A stretch of 64,000 nt of DNA from NCBI RefSeq assembly GCF_000429465.1, contig NZ_AUBX01000011.1:310001-374000 (forward strand), given 5' to 3'. Positions 26,364 to 35,371 of the stretch are shown here, piece after piece. The notes under the pieces are model-generated. The model was given only the letters and a program-made list of their open reading frames with translations. It made no database searches and was not told the DNA's origin. The translations under genes were made by a program, and so were the position numbers. Source of the stretch: Algoriphagus vanfongensis DSM 17529. Lineage in GTDB: Bacteria > Bacteroidota > Bacteroidia > Cytophagales > Cyclobacteriaceae. Positions within the stretch are counted from its first letter, which is position 1; each line of letters starts with the position of its first letter.

Positions 26364-27893
26364 ATGAGCAAAGTAATTAAAGTCCCGGCTGTAGGAGAAT
26401 CTATCACCGAGGTGACCATTGGCCAGTGGTTTAAGAAGGACGGAGATACCGTTCAGATGGATGAGGTTCTATGCGAACTGGAATCAGATAAAGCTACCTT
26501 TGAACTACCTGCCGAAGCTGCTGGAGTATTGAGAATCAAAGCAGAAGAAGGAGATACGATTGAAATCGGAGCAGTAATTTGTGAAATAGAAGAAGCGGGT
26601 TCAGGTGTAGCAGCTGCCCCAAGTGGTGAATCCTCATCAAAACCTGCCGAAAAAGAAACTTCTGCCAAAACTACTGGTGAAATCAAGGATATGGTTGTGC
26701 CGACAGTTGGAGAGTCTATTACAGAGGTGACTTTGGCCAATTGGATCAAAGCGGACGGTGATTTTGTCAAGCTGGATGAGATTATCGCTGAGGTGGATTC
26801 TGATAAGGCTACTTTTGAACTGCCAGCTGAGGCTACCGGGATATTGAGACATGTGGCTCAAGAAGGAGATACCTTGGAAATAGGAGGGATGATCTGTAAA
26901 ATCGAAGTGATGGATGGTGAGCCTGTAGCTGAGGCGAGTTCAGCAGCTGCTTCATCTGCCCCAGCCTCTTCGTCTGCACCTAGCAAGGATAGCTATGCTA
27001 CTGGGCATGCTTCTCCGGCTGCTGCTAAGATCCTTTCCGAAAAAGGAATTGATTCTAGCGAGGTAAAGGGAACAGGTAAAGATGGGAGAATCACTAAAGA
27101 AGATGCTCAAGCAGCTCAAAAAGCGGCTCCTGCTACTGCGAAGGCTGAAAGCAAGCCAGCTCAGGAATCTGCTCCAGCTCCAGTGGCTGGATCCAGAAAT
27201 GAACGCAGAGAGAAAATGTCTTCATTGAGAAAGACTGTTTCCAGAAGATTGGTAGCTGTGAAAAACGAAACAGCGATGTTGACGACTTTCAACGAGGTCA
27301 ACATGAAGCCAATCATGGACTTGAGATCTAAATTCAAAGAGCAATTCAAAGAAAAGCATGGAGTAGGATTGGGCTTTATGTCCTTCTTTACCAAGGCTGT
27401 TTGCGTCGCTCTTCAGGAATGGCCTGCTGTGAATGCCAAAATTGACGGAAATGAAATCGTTTATAATGATTTCTGTGATATTTCGATTGCCGTATCCGCT
27501 CCGAAAGGATTGGTAGTACCAGTGATCAGAAATGCAGAAGCTTTGTCTTTTGACGGAGTAGAGAAAGAAGTTGTGCGTTTGGCGACCAAAGCCAGAGACA
27601 ATAAATTATCTATCGAGGAGATGACTGGAGGTACTTTCACTATCACCAACGGTGGTGTGTTTGGCTCCATGATGTCGACTCCGATTATCAACGCCCCTCA
27701 GTCCGCTATTTTGGGTATGCACAATATCGTGCAGAGACCAATGGCTGTAAATGGTGAGGTGAAAATCCTTCCAATGATGTATGTGGCACTATCTTATGAT
27801 CACAGAATCATCGATGGCCGTGAGTCTGTTAGCTTCTTGGTAAGAGTGAAGGAGTTGTTGGAAGATCCGACTAGGTTGTTGTTCGGCGTTTGA
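26364..27893 (+). CDS. sucB: Dihydrolipoyl succinyltransferase (E2) with two lipoyl domains
   Basis: 509 residues. Two tandem lipoyl domains (about 3-77 and 109-183) carry the lipoylated lysines K43 and K148, each in [12 protein letters not shown]. Linkers rich in Ala/Ser/Pro separate them from the E3-binding domain (about 216-250, [14 protein letters not shown]). The catalytic acyltransferase domain has the active site DHRIIDGR with H480 and D484. E. coli-type SucB has one lipoyl domain; two are more usual in pyruvate-dehydrogenase E2. Position right after sucA makes the succinyltransferase role most likely. Confidence 0.94.
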   Translation: MSKVIKVPAVGESITEVTIGQWFKKDGDTVQMDEVLCELESDKATFELPAEAAGVLRIKAEEGDTIEIGAVICEIEEAGSGVAAAPSGESSSKPAEKETSAKTTGEIKDMVVPTVGESITEVTLANWIKADGDFVKLDEIIAEVDSDKATFELPAEATGILRHVAQEGDTLEIGGMICKIEVMDGEPVAEASSAAASSAPASSSAPSKDSYATGHASPAAAKILSEKGIDSSEVKGTGKDGRITKEDAQAAQKAAPATAKAESKPAQESAPAPVAGSRNERREKMSSLRKTVSRRLVAVKNETAMLTTFNEVNMKPIMDLRSKFKEQFKEKHGVGLGFMSFFTKAVCVALQEWPAVNAKIDGNEIVYNDFCDISIAVSAPKGLVVPVIRNAEALSFDGVEKEVVRLATKARDNKLSIEEMTGGTFTITNGGVFGSMMSTPIINAPQSAILGMHNIVQRPMAVNGEVKILPMMYVALSYDHRIIDGRESVSFLVRVKELLEDPTRLLFGV

Positions 27894-27896
27894 TAA

Positions 27897-27927
27897 TTGT
27901 ACAAAGTACCAAGTACAATGTACAAAG
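27897..27927. repeat. Left inverted repeat of the four-helix-bundle unit
   Basis: Starts TTGTACAAAGTACCAAGTAC, 4 bp after the sucB stop codon. Its reverse complement matches about 24 of 28 bases of the repeat at 28362-28397. It also contains smaller palindromic GTAC-centred units. Confidence 0.75.
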
Positions 27928-28000
27928 AGCGAAATATTGTGTTTTGATATACAGGGGTTTAGGTTAAATTCAGATAGTTTTTAATCTAAATTCCAATATC

Positions 28001-28354
28001 ATGAATCGTTTTAAAGAATTACTCGTCTGGCAAAAGGCCATTGATTTAGCTGTTGATGTTTATCAGGTCACTGAAAAGCTTCCAAAAGAGGAGCGTTTTG
28101 GCTTGATTAGTCAAATTAACAGATGTGTTGTTTCTATTCCTTCCAACATCGCAGAAGGGGCTGGCAGAAATACCAGCAAGGAGTTTAATAATTTCTTGGG
28201 AATCGCCCAAGGATCTTCGTTTGAGCTGGATACGCAATTGATTATTTCAAATCGTCTAAATTTTATCTCAAACCAAGAGTATCAAAATATTGAATCACAG
28301 CTTGAGCATATCCAAAATATGATTGCCAAGTTGAAAAAGAGTCTAAATGTTTAA
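28001..28354 (+). CDS. Four-helix-bundle protein (23S rRNA intervening-sequence family)
   Basis: 117 residues. A clear member of the TIGR02436 / IVP family: FKELLVWQKAIDLAVDVYQV, LPKEERFGLISQINRC, the core VSIPSNIAEGAGR, and a C-terminal helix with LEHIQNMIAKLKKSL. The fold resembles the Avd accessory protein of diversity-generating retroelements, but no reverse transcriptase is present here. The function of stand-alone members is unknown. The gene sits between sucB and lpdA, is preceded by a 107-bp gap and is bounded by imperfect inverted repeats. This looks like an inserted unit. Confidence 0.9.
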   Translation: MNRFKELLVWQKAIDLAVDVYQVTEKLPKEERFGLISQINRCVVSIPSNIAEGAGRNTSKEFNNFLGIAQGSSFELDTQLIISNRLNFISNQEYQNIESQLEHIQNMIAKLKKSLNV

Positions 28355-28361
28355 TTTCCGG

Positions 28362-28397
28362 CTACCTGGTACTTTGTACTTGGTACCTGGTACAAAG
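28362..28397. repeat. Right inverted repeat of the four-helix-bundle unit
   Basis: Contains ACTTTGTACTTGGTACC and then GTACAAAG. The outer parts CTTTGTAC (28372-28379) and GTACAAAG (28390-28397) form a perfect 8-bp stem around a 10-nt loop with GGTACC. It is related to the repeat at 27897-27927 in inverted orientation and ends 8 bp before the lpdA ATG. Confidence 0.75.
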
Positions 28398-28405
28398 ACA
28401 AAAAA

Positions 28406-29803
28406 ATGTACGACGTCATAGTTATCGGTTCTGGTCCTGGTGGATATGTGGCAGCGATTCGCTGTGCACAGCTAGGGATGAAGACCGCCATAGTAGAAAA
28501 ATATCCTACCCTTGGAGGTACTTGCCTAAATGTGGGCTGTATTCCTTCCAAAGCTTTGTTGGACTCCTCGGAGCATTATCACAATGCTGAGCATACCTTC
28601 AAAACCCATGGGATCAACCTAAGTAATCTTAAGGTAGACCTCAAGCAGATGATCACCCGTAAAAATGACGTGGTCAAGCAAAATACCGATGGGATAGATT
28701 ACCTGATGAAAAAGAACAAAATCGATGTGCACCAAGGCGTAGGTTCCTTTGTGGACAAGACTACGGTCAAAGTGACCAAGGAGGATGGTTCTTCATCAGA
28801 TATTCAAGGGAAAAATATCATCATTGCGACAGGCTCGAAGCCGTCTTCACTTCCTTTTATCCAGTTGGACAAGGATCGCGTGATCACTTCTACAGAAGCT
28901 TTGAATTTGAAAGAAATTCCAAAGCATTTGGTAGTGATTGGTGGTGGAGTAATTGGTTTGGAACTAGGCTCAGTCTATGCAAGATTGGGTGCCAAAGTTT
29001 CAGTGATCGAATTCATGGATTCTTTGATCCCAACGATGGACAAAACCATGGGTAAGGAGCTCCAGAAATCTTTGAAGAAGATCGGTTTCGAATTCTTTTT
29101 GAAGCATAAAGTGACTTCTGTTGAGAAAAAAGGCAAAGAAGTTACCGTCAAAGCAGACAATGCAAAAGGTGAAACTGTAGAAATCAAAGGAGATTATGTG
29201 TTGGTTTCTATAGGTAGAAGACCCTATACAGATGGGCTGAATGCTGAAGCTGCCGGAGTGAAATTGACAGATAGAGGGCAGATCAAGGTGAATGATCACT
29301 TGCAAACCAATGTGCCAAATATCTACGCAATCGGCGATGTGGTCAAAGGTGCGATGCTTGCCCACAAAGCGGAGGAAGAAGGTGTGTTTGTGGCCGAAGC
29401 CTTAGTTGGACAAAAGCCACATATTAATTACAATCTGATCCCGGGTGTTGTTTATACTTGGCCTGAAGTTGCTGCAGTTGGTTATACCGAAGAGCAACTG
29501 AAAGAAAAAGGCATCAAGTACAAAGCCGGTAAATTCCCATTTATGGCTTCTGGCCGTGCGAGAGCATCTATGGATACAGATGGCTTGGTGAAAGTGTTGG
29601 CAGATGCTGAAACTGACGAGATCCTGGGTGTTCATATGATCGGTCCGAGAACGGCTGATATGATCGCAGAAGCTGTGGTAGCGATGGAATATCGTGCCTC
29701 TGCAGAAGATATTGCGAGAATGTCCCATGCGCACCCTACTTATACAGAAGCTTTCAAGGAAGCTTGCTTGGCAGCAACTGACAATAGAGCTTTACACATT
29801 TAA
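28406..29803 (+). CDS. lpdA: Dihydrolipoyl dehydrogenase (E3)
   Basis: 465 residues. FAD-dependent enzyme that reoxidises the dihydrolipoyl arm of E2 with NAD. FAD motif GSGPGGYVAA at 8-17, redox-active disulfide C40-C45 in GGTCLNVGCIPSK, NAD motif GGGVIGLELGSVYARLG, FAD-binding IYAIGDV, and the catalytic His-Glu pair in HAHPTYTEAFKEA. It completes the operon with sucA and sucB but may also serve other lipoyl complexes. A terminator follows. Confidence 0.97.
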   Translation: MYDVIVIGSGPGGYVAAIRCAQLGMKTAIVEKYPTLGGTCLNVGCIPSKALLDSSEHYHNAEHTFKTHGINLSNLKVDLKQMITRKNDVVKQNTDGIDYLMKKNKIDVHQGVGSFVDKTTVKVTKEDGSSSDIQGKNIIIATGSKPSSLPFIQLDKDRVITSTEALNLKEIPKHLVVIGGGVIGLELGSVYARLGAKVSVIEFMDSLIPTMDKTMGKELQKSLKKIGFEFFLKHKVTSVEKKGKEVTVKADNAKGETVEIKGDYVLVSIGRRPYTDGLNAEAAGVKLTDRGQIKVNDHLQTNVPNIYAIGDVVKGAMLAHKAEEEGVFVAEALVGQKPHINYNLIPGVVYTWPEVAAVGYTEEQLKEKGIKYKAGKFPFMASGRARASMDTDGLVKVLADAETDEILGVHMIGPRTADMIAEAVVAMEYRASAEDIARMSHAHPTYTEAFKEACLAATDNRALHI

Positions 29804-29823
29804 TAAATAGAACAGGAATTCAG

Positions 29824-29863
29824 AAAGCCATTTCTCAGCAAAGAGAAATGGCTTTTTCTTTTT
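29824..29863 (+). terminator. Terminator of the sucA-sucB-lpdA operon
   Basis: Perfect 13-bp stem (AAAGCCATTTCTC at 29824-29836, complement at 29843-29855) with a 6-nt loop, then TTCTTTTT. Confidence 0.88.
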
Positions 29864-29887
29864 CAAGAAAAATCTGTTATTTCCTGT

Positions 29888-30661
29888 ATGAACTTTAAAA
29901 TCGCAATCCTCGGAGCAGGGAATGTTGCATGGCATCTGGCTCCGGCTTTGGAAGAAGCTGGGCATCAAATCACAGAAATATATGCCAGAGATATACGGCG
30001 GGCTTCGGTAATCACAGAGCGAGTTTATTCAGCTGAGCCCACAGACGAATTGGATTTTACAGACAGCCAGGCGCGAATTTTTATCATAGCGGTGAAAGAT
30101 GATGCGATTCCGGAAGTGGCTGACTCGGTGATTCTGCCGGAAGGAAGTATTTTGATTCATACTTCAGGATCCGTCCCTTTGGATGTGTTAGGTTACAGTT
30201 CGGCTAGTTATACAGGGATTTTTTATCCCTTGCAATCCTTTACAATGGGCCAAAAAATGGATCTATCGGATGTCCCATTTCTACTGGAGTCAGATGATCA
30301 GGAGGTGCTTTCACGATTGAAAAAATTAGCAAAAAGCCTTTCCAATCATGTCTATTCTGTCCGTTCCAAAGATCGAAAGGCCGTGCATATCGCGGCAGTT
30401 TTCGCTAGCAATTTTTCTAATCACATGATTCGGATAGCTGAAGAAATCATGAGAAGACAAGGCTTGGATTTTGAGATGATCAAACCTCTGATCATAGAGA
30501 CCATTTCCAAAAGCCTCCAGATCGGTGCCAAAAAGGCCCAAACTGGTCCTGCTATTCGTGAAGATTTTGAGGTGATGGAAGGCCACTATCGATTTCTCAA
30601 TTACAATGAACAGGTGGCAGAAATTTACCGTCTGGTTTCACAGGATATCATCGATTCTTAA
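29888..30661 (+). CDS. DUF2520 / Rossmann-like NADP-binding protein
   Basis: 257 residues. The N-terminal Rossmann motif ILGAGNVAWHLAPALEEAG binds a dinucleotide. The middle has FYPLQSFTMGQKMDLSDVPF and the C-terminal helical DUF2520 domain has HIAAVFASNFSNHMIRIAEEI. It resembles the reductases of the pyrroline-5-carboxylate and F420-dependent NADP families, but its substrate is not known. It ends by overlapping the pirin gene (convergent, 4 bp). Confidence 0.87.
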   Translation: MNFKIAILGAGNVAWHLAPALEEAGHQITEIYARDIRRASVITERVYSAEPTDELDFTDSQARIFIIAVKDDAIPEVADSVILPEGSILIHTSGSVPLDVLGYSSASYTGIFYPLQSFTMGQKMDLSDVPFLLESDDQEVLSRLKKLAKSLSNHVYSVRSKDRKAVHIAAVFASNFSNHMIRIAEEIMRRQGLDFEMIKPLIIETISKSLQIGAKKAQTGPAIREDFEVMEGHYRFLNYNEQVAEIYRLVSQDIIDS

Positions 30662-31512
30662 TCCTTCCAGTTGCCGAATTTCCCTTCTTGATAGTCTTGG
30701 TAGGCTTCATAGATCTGTTCCTGCGTATTCATGACAAAAGGCCCCTGAGCCACGACAGGTTCATTGAATGGCAAAGCATGACCCAAAATCAAGATGGAAT
30801 CCTCCAATGCTTTGATAGTTACGGTTGAGCCTGAATTTTCGAATTCAACCAGATTTCTGAAAGGAACTGGACTATCGTTTACATCCAGTTTTCCTCGGAC
30901 GACGTAGAAGAAAATATTTTCATCCTGCTGAATTTCTTTGGAAAACTCAGCGCCTTCTTGCAGATATACCGTGCTCATCGTGATCGGGAACGTGTCCTCA
31001 AAAGCGCCTTTGACTCCATTCCATTCACCAAAAAGCTGTTGGACTTGAATGTTTCCTTCATCAAGCTCAAAAGCTGGAATTTCATCTTTTTGAAGTCCAA
31101 CGTAATTTGGATCCATCATCTTTTTGGAAGCAGGCAGGTTTAGCCAAAGCTGAAGAATCTCCAAATCACCTCCTTTGTTTTTGAATTCAGAGCTGGACAC
31201 TTCTGCATGGATAAGTCCTTTTCCGGCAGTCATATATTGAACACCTCCAGGGCCAATCACGGATTCATGACCAGACGAGTCCTTGTGCATGATATCCCCT
31301 TCTACAATAAAAGTCACCGTTTCCATCCCTCTGTGTGGATGCGGACCAAAGGGCAATCCATTATTATGAGCCGGATAGGTTTGGAACCCATGATGATTTA
31401 AAAATAGGAACGGATCAATCATTTGCAGACTTCTCGTCGGCATAGGGCTGTAAGTGATCAGGTCTGCGATGGGTCTATATTCTGCGGAGTGTATTTTTTT
31501 GATCTTTCCCAT
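30658..31512 (-). CDS. Pirin family cupin protein
   Basis: 284 residues with two cupin domains. The N-terminal metal site is intact: H58 and H60 in FGPHPHRGMETV, H102 and E104 in GKGLIHAEVS. The preceding LQMIDPFLFLNHHGF is typical of pirins. Some bacterial pirins act as quercetin dioxygenases and others bind regulatory partners; which applies here cannot be told. It is transcribed alone and converges on the DUF2520 gene. Confidence 0.92.
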   Translation of the reverse strand: MGKIKKIHSAEYRPIADLITYSPMPTRSLQMIDPFLFLNHHGFQTYPAHNNGLPFGPHPHRGMETVTFIVEGDIMHKDSSGHESVIGPGGVQYMTAGKGLIHAEVSSSEFKNKGGDLEILQLWLNLPASKKMMDPNYVGLQKDEIPAFELDEGNIQVQQLFGEWNGVKGAFEDTFPITMSTVYLQEGAEFSKEIQQDENIFFYVVRGKLDVNDSPVPFRNLVEFENSGSTVTIKALEDSILILGHALPFNEPVVAQGPFVMNTQEQIYEAYQDYQEGKFGNWKD

Positions 31513-31521
31513 AATAATTCG

Positions 31522-31557
31522 TGTATATACATGTAAATGCTTTTTCGTAGGAAAAAG
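31522..31557 (-). promoter_or_regulatory. Palindrome and hairpin upstream of pirin
   Basis: TGTATATACA (31522-31531) is a perfect 10-bp palindrome ten bases before the pirin start. CTTTTTC (31540-31546) and GAAAAAG (31551-31557) form a 7-bp stem with a tetraloop. They may be an operator and a leader hairpin; no matching promoter consensus was seen. Confidence 0.25.
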
Positions 31558-31670
31558 TTTAGTATGTACTTAGTTTTTTACTGCAGGCACGTTGATAATT
31601 AGAAAATCCACTTGGAGTCTGTGGCGGGGTAAGTTTTCATTTCAAGGAGATCGACAGGTATTAATCTCAG

Positions 31671-31703
31671 AAACAAAAAAAGTCCTGCCATGAGACAGGA
31701 CTT
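31671..31703 (-). terminator. Terminator of the acyl-ACP desaturase gene
   Basis: AGTCCTG (31681-31687) pairs with CAGGACT (31696-31702). On the minus strand the stem is followed by TTTTTTGTTT. Confidence 0.82.
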
Positions 31704-31727
31704 GATATATTGAGCCTTTGTGGAGGC

Positions 31728-32732
31728 TTACTTAAGCCAAGCTAGTTTTACTTCATCTGGAGCTTTCATGCGATCAGCTAATCTCATGTATCTATCAGCC
31801 AAACCAGAAAGATAATCTTGAGCCTTGGAAGCGATGTCATTGAGACCAGTGACAGCTTCGATTTTCCAGAAGCTGACCAAATGTTCGATGATTCTAGCAT
31901 AGTCCCAACCGGTATAAATACCGACTTTTTGAGTGATTTCTGAAAAATCCTTATAAAGAGACTCTCTTTTGCCTCCCTCACCCATCAATACTGCAGGCAT
32001 CACGATTTGCTTTCTCATCATCTTTTCAAATGCTACCATGGCACCACTTGGATCGATTTTGAAAATCTCAGACATAAAGGTTTTATACGCCTTTTCATGC
32101 CTGGCTTCATCTCCAGCAATTGTTTTGCATATGCGAGAAAGAACATGATCTCCAGCCTTATCCGCCAACTTGCCGGTATTGACATGAGAGATTTTGGTGG
32201 CTCTTTCCTGGAATGAAGTATAGATCATCGCCTGATAGGGATCAGAATCTGACTTTGGATCAAAGCCGTTGCTGATAAGCCTATGAATAGTCCTTTCTAC
32301 CGCACCCATATCTACTCTTCCTGTGAGGTAGAGATATTTATTGAGCAGATCTCCATGACGATTCTCTTCTGCTGTCCAAGCCTTGGACCATCTCACCCAG
32401 CCTGATGGAGAGAGCAAACTTCTCTCATCGTTGATTCCCTCAAGCAAATTGAAATATGTCTGGTAGGATGGCAGGGCCTCCTCAGTGATCATATTACCTA
32501 CCAAGGAAGTCAGAACTGTGTCAGGGATTCCTTCAGCTCTTTTTTGGAGTAGCTTGATGTCTTCCAGGGATTCTGGATTAGACATGTCAGGCAAGAAGTC
32601 AGAAGGCTGCCAGCAGGTGTCAGGATCTACGAGCACATTATCTACAGCGTGACCTACAAGGCCATCTAGCTGAGAAATCACCTCCATATTCTTTTCCAGC
32701 TCGTAATTGATCGGTTTTGAACTCATATTCAT
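31728..32732 (-). CDS. Acyl-ACP desaturase (fatty-acid desaturase type 2, ferritin-like diiron)
   Basis: 334 residues from the ATG at 32732; a Met two codons later is equally possible, and a longer reading to 32792 is not supported. Soluble diiron enzyme that introduces a double bond into acyl chains on ACP. Iron ligands are visible as E84/E85 (MITEEALPSY), E123 and H126 (TAEENRHGDL), E176 (FQERATK), E209 and H212 (GDEARHEKAY). Likely adjusts membrane fluidity. A 165-bp gap separates it from the next minus-strand gene and it has its own terminator. Confidence 0.92.
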   Translation of the reverse strand: MNMSSKPINYELEKNMEVISQLDGLVGHAVDNVLVDPDTCWQPSDFLPDMSNPESLEDIKLLQKRAEGIPDTVLTSLVGNMITEEALPSYQTYFNLLEGINDERSLLSPSGWVRWSKAWTAEENRHGDLLNKYLYLTGRVDMGAVERTIHRLISNGFDPKSDSDPYQAMIYTSFQERATKISHVNTGKLADKAGDHVLSRICKTIAGDEARHEKAYKTFMSEIFKIDPSGAMVAFEKMMRKQIVMPAVLMGEGGKRESLYKDFSEITQKVGIYTGWDYARIIEHLVSFWKIEAVTGLNDIASKAQDYLSGLADRYMRLADRMKAPDEVKLAWLK

Positions 32733-32896
32733 CGTATTTAAAAGGAACCTTCCAAGCAATGTCCGATTCCTACTATGTAAAGGTACGGACAATCTTGGAG
32801 ATTAGATGTCAGAAAACCAGAATCCTAATCTCAGTTTCCATGGATGGGAGTTATCTGATTTTAAGATGTGAATCTATTTTGTCTAAAAGCTGTGAC

Positions 32897-33784
32897 TCAA
32901 TATTCCAATTGGTAAGCGGCTACTTTGTTTTTGAAAAACGTAGGGACATAGACAATTTTGGTAGATGGGTTGTAGCCGATATCAGCTGTATTTGATTCCT
33001 CGGCTTTGGTGTCAAGAAGAAGGGTTTCTCCATTTTGATCCACAAAATAGATTTCACCGGCCCATCTTGAAGCCACAAATTTGCCATCTCCCAAGGAGAT
33101 CAGTCCATCTCCACCCGTTACTACATCATTTAGGACTTCAGAACTGCCATCTTCATTGATTTTTTTCAAACCTGAAGCATCCAGACCATAAAGAACTCCG
33201 TCAGCACTTACTTCCAGGCCATTGATAGATTCATTGCCTTCGGAAACCTTTTGGATTTGGCCATCAGCTAGGATATAGACGGTGCCTGTATTCATGTCGG
33301 TGAAAAAGACTTTGTCATCTTCGGTAGCAATATCATTGAGAAATTGGCCGCCATCGATAGGGTATTTTTGAGTGATTTCGCCGGATTCCAGATCTATCTC
33401 TACGAGCTCATCTATATCGGTGACATAAAGCTTACCATTGGCGATTCCCATTCCTTTGGGCGCATTTAGACCTGTTACAAAATCCTGTGTCACGATATTT
33501 CCCTCCGTATCAATGATAGAAATACTGCCTTTGCCGTCTTTTTCGGTTGGGTTTTGCCCGATGATGTTGGAAGTGTAGATTTTGCCGGACTGTGAGTCAA
33601 AAAGGACAGACTCAACTGTTTCCAGCGTCGCTGGGGTTTCCCACAATAAGGTGAGGCTTGGAGTTTTAGTTTCTTCCAAGACGATAGGCTCTTCTTGTAC
33701 AGTTTCGACTGACTTCTCTGAGCTACAGCTCGCAAAAGCAATTGTTGCTAATCCGAGAATGCTGGTTGGGATGCGTAGTTTCAT
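32897..33784 (-). CDS. SMP-30/NHL-type beta-propeller lipoprotein
   Basis: 295 residues. Lipobox cysteine C20 (FASCSS). The mature domain is a series of four-stranded blade repeats: SGKIYTSNIIG, NGKLYVTDIDELVEIDLESG, DDKVFFTDMNTGTVYILADG and DGVLYGLDASGLKKINEDG. This gives an SMP-30/gluconolactonase-like or NHL propeller. No enzymatic residues can be assigned with confidence. Divergent from the M19 dipeptidase, with 286 bp between starts. Confidence 0.8.
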   Translation of the reverse strand: MKLRIPTSILGLATIAFASCSSEKSVETVQEEPIVLEETKTPSLTLLWETPATLETVESVLFDSQSGKIYTSNIIGQNPTEKDGKGSISIIDTEGNIVTQDFVTGLNAPKGMGIANGKLYVTDIDELVEIDLESGEITQKYPIDGGQFLNDIATEDDKVFFTDMNTGTVYILADGQIQKVSEGNESINGLEVSADGVLYGLDASGLKKINEDGSSEVLNDVVTGGDGLISLGDGKFVASRWAGEIYFVDQNGETLLLDTKAEESNTADIGYNPSTKIVYVPTFFKNKVAAYQLEY

Positions 33785-33815
33785 ATGATGTGGATTTAGG
33801 TTGAAAAACTGAGTA

Positions 33816-33849
33816 TAAATTTATCGGAATATTGGCAATTCTGCCAATA
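33816..33849 (-). promoter_or_regulatory. Promoter with overlapping palindromic operator
   Basis: On the minus strand, TTG (33845-33847), a 21-nt spacer and TAAATTTA (33816-33823, one mismatch to TAnnTTTG) lie 32 bp before the propeller lipoprotein gene. A perfect inverted repeat, TATTGGCA (33830-33837) and TGCCAATA (33842-33849), covers the -33 element, where a bound regulator would block polymerase. Confidence 0.42.
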
Positions 33850-34070
33850 CTCATCTATTTGTAGTTGTTGCAAAGATTCCACCAAAAGAAATGCTTTGTT
33901 TATACTCTAGAATATGGACTTGAGATCTTATTTCTGAGTGAAAATTACCCAAAGTGATGCGCAGCAGTCCCTCGAATTTAGATTTTTATGAAAAAGTGAC
34001 CATTGGTGGATTTTTTTTCATGCATGATTCAAAAGCTCTTAACTTCCCTAACTGAAACCAACCTTGTACT

Positions 34071-35324
34071 ATGAAAAAATACCTAAACTTATTAGCCTTG
34101 GCTGCTGTCGGATTTGCCTGTCAGCCACCTGCTGAAGAAACAGTCGATTACACGACTATGTCCGATGCAGAGCGATTGGAAGCAGCAAAAGAAATCGCCC
34201 ATAACACGATCATGGTGGATGGTCACGTGGACCTTCCCTATCGAATGAAAGTCGGAGGGTTTACCCTGCAGAGAGAGATTTTGGATGTTTCTGTCCGTAC
34301 TCCTGACGGTAATTTCGACTTCCCACGTTCCAAAGAAGGTGGTTTGGATGCTCCATTTATGTCCATCTATATTCCAGCCGGTAATCAGCAAACTCCCGGA
34401 GCGTCCAAAGCTCTAGCGGATTCTCTGATCATGATGACGGAGCGTTTGGCGGAGACTTTTCCTGATAAGTTCGCCATGGCTTATAGTCCGTCTGATGTAG
34501 AAGCTAATTTTGCAAAAGGATTGATCTCATTGCCAATGGGGATGGAAAATGGGGCGGGAATCGAAGATGACCTGTCTAATGTAGAATATTTCGCAGATCG
34601 TGGGATCCGATATATCACTTTGACACATGGTAAAGCAAACCTGATCGGCGACTCCAGTTACGATACAGTGAGATTATACAATGGATTGAGTGAATTTGGC
34701 GAGCAAGTCGTCAAGGAAATGAACCGTGTTGGGATTATGGTGGATTTGAGCCACGTTTCGGATGATACGTTCAAAGATGCCTTGGCAATTACCAAAGTTC
34801 CGGTGATAGCTTCTCACTCTTCTGCTAGAAAGTTTACCCCTGGATTTGAGAGAAACATGAGTGATGAACTGATCAAGGCAATGGCGGAAAACTGTGGTGT
34901 GATGATGATCAATTTCGGAGGAACTTTCATCGATTCTGCCTATGCTGCAGGCTCATCCAAAGTTCGTGAGCATTTGGTGAATTATATGGCAGAAAACAAC
35001 CTTAGTCGTAGAGATTCGGCTTTTCAAGCGTATGCGGCTGAATATACCGCTGCGAACAACCCTTTCCCAACTGTCCAAAGAGTGGCTGATCATATCGACC
35101 ATGTCGTGAGTTTGGTTGGGATTGACCATGTGGGTTTCGGGTCTGATTTCGACGGTGTGGGGGATTCCTTACCTACTGGATTGAAGGACGTTTCCATGTT
35201 TCCGAATCTGATCGCAGAGCTATTGAAGAGAGGCTACTCGGAAGAGGATATTGCCAAAATCTGCTATAAAAACGTGTTTAGAGTATGGCAGGCTGTGGAG
35301 GATTATGCAGCTAGTCAGAGCTAA
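34071..35324 (+). CDS. M19 family (renal-type) dipeptidase, lipoprotein
   Basis: 417 residues. Lipobox cysteine C17 (GFACQ). Zinc dipeptidase of the amidohydrolase fold. Motifs: H52 and D54 in MVDGHVDLPYR; metal-bridging glutamate in GMENGAGIEDD; VDLSHVSDDTF; IASHSSARKF; and VGFGSDFDGVG. Members cleave dipeptides, including D-residue ones, in the periplasm or on the surface. No promoter was identified in the 286-bp divergent region. It ends at a bidirectional terminator. Confidence 0.94.
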   Translation: MKKYLNLLALAAVGFACQPPAEETVDYTTMSDAERLEAAKEIAHNTIMVDGHVDLPYRMKVGGFTLQREILDVSVRTPDGNFDFPRSKEGGLDAPFMSIYIPAGNQQTPGASKALADSLIMMTERLAETFPDKFAMAYSPSDVEANFAKGLISLPMGMENGAGIEDDLSNVEYFADRGIRYITLTHGKANLIGDSSYDTVRLYNGLSEFGEQVVKEMNRVGIMVDLSHVSDDTFKDALAITKVPVIASHSSARKFTPGFERNMSDELIKAMAENCGVMMINFGGTFIDSAYAAGSSKVREHLVNYMAENNLSRRDSAFQAYAAEYTAANNPFPTVQRVADHIDHVVSLVGIDHVGFGSDFDGVGDSLPTGLKDVSMFPNLIAELLKRGYSEEDIAKICYKNVFRVWQAVEDYAASQS

Positions 35325-35337
35325 AAAAAAACTATTA

Positions 35338-35371
35338 AAACCCTGGCCTCAAAAGTCAGGGTTTATTTTTT
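35338..35371. terminator. Bidirectional terminator
   Basis: AAACCCTG (35338-35345) pairs with CAGGGTTT (35357-35364). A T-run follows on the plus strand and an A-run precedes it, so it can serve the dipeptidase gene and the convergent ORF6N gene. Confidence 0.82.

Noticed and set aside
28001..28354. Diversity-generating retroelement (Avd-like protein)
   Set aside because: No reverse transcriptase, template repeat or variable repeat was found in the window; only the bundle fold is similar.
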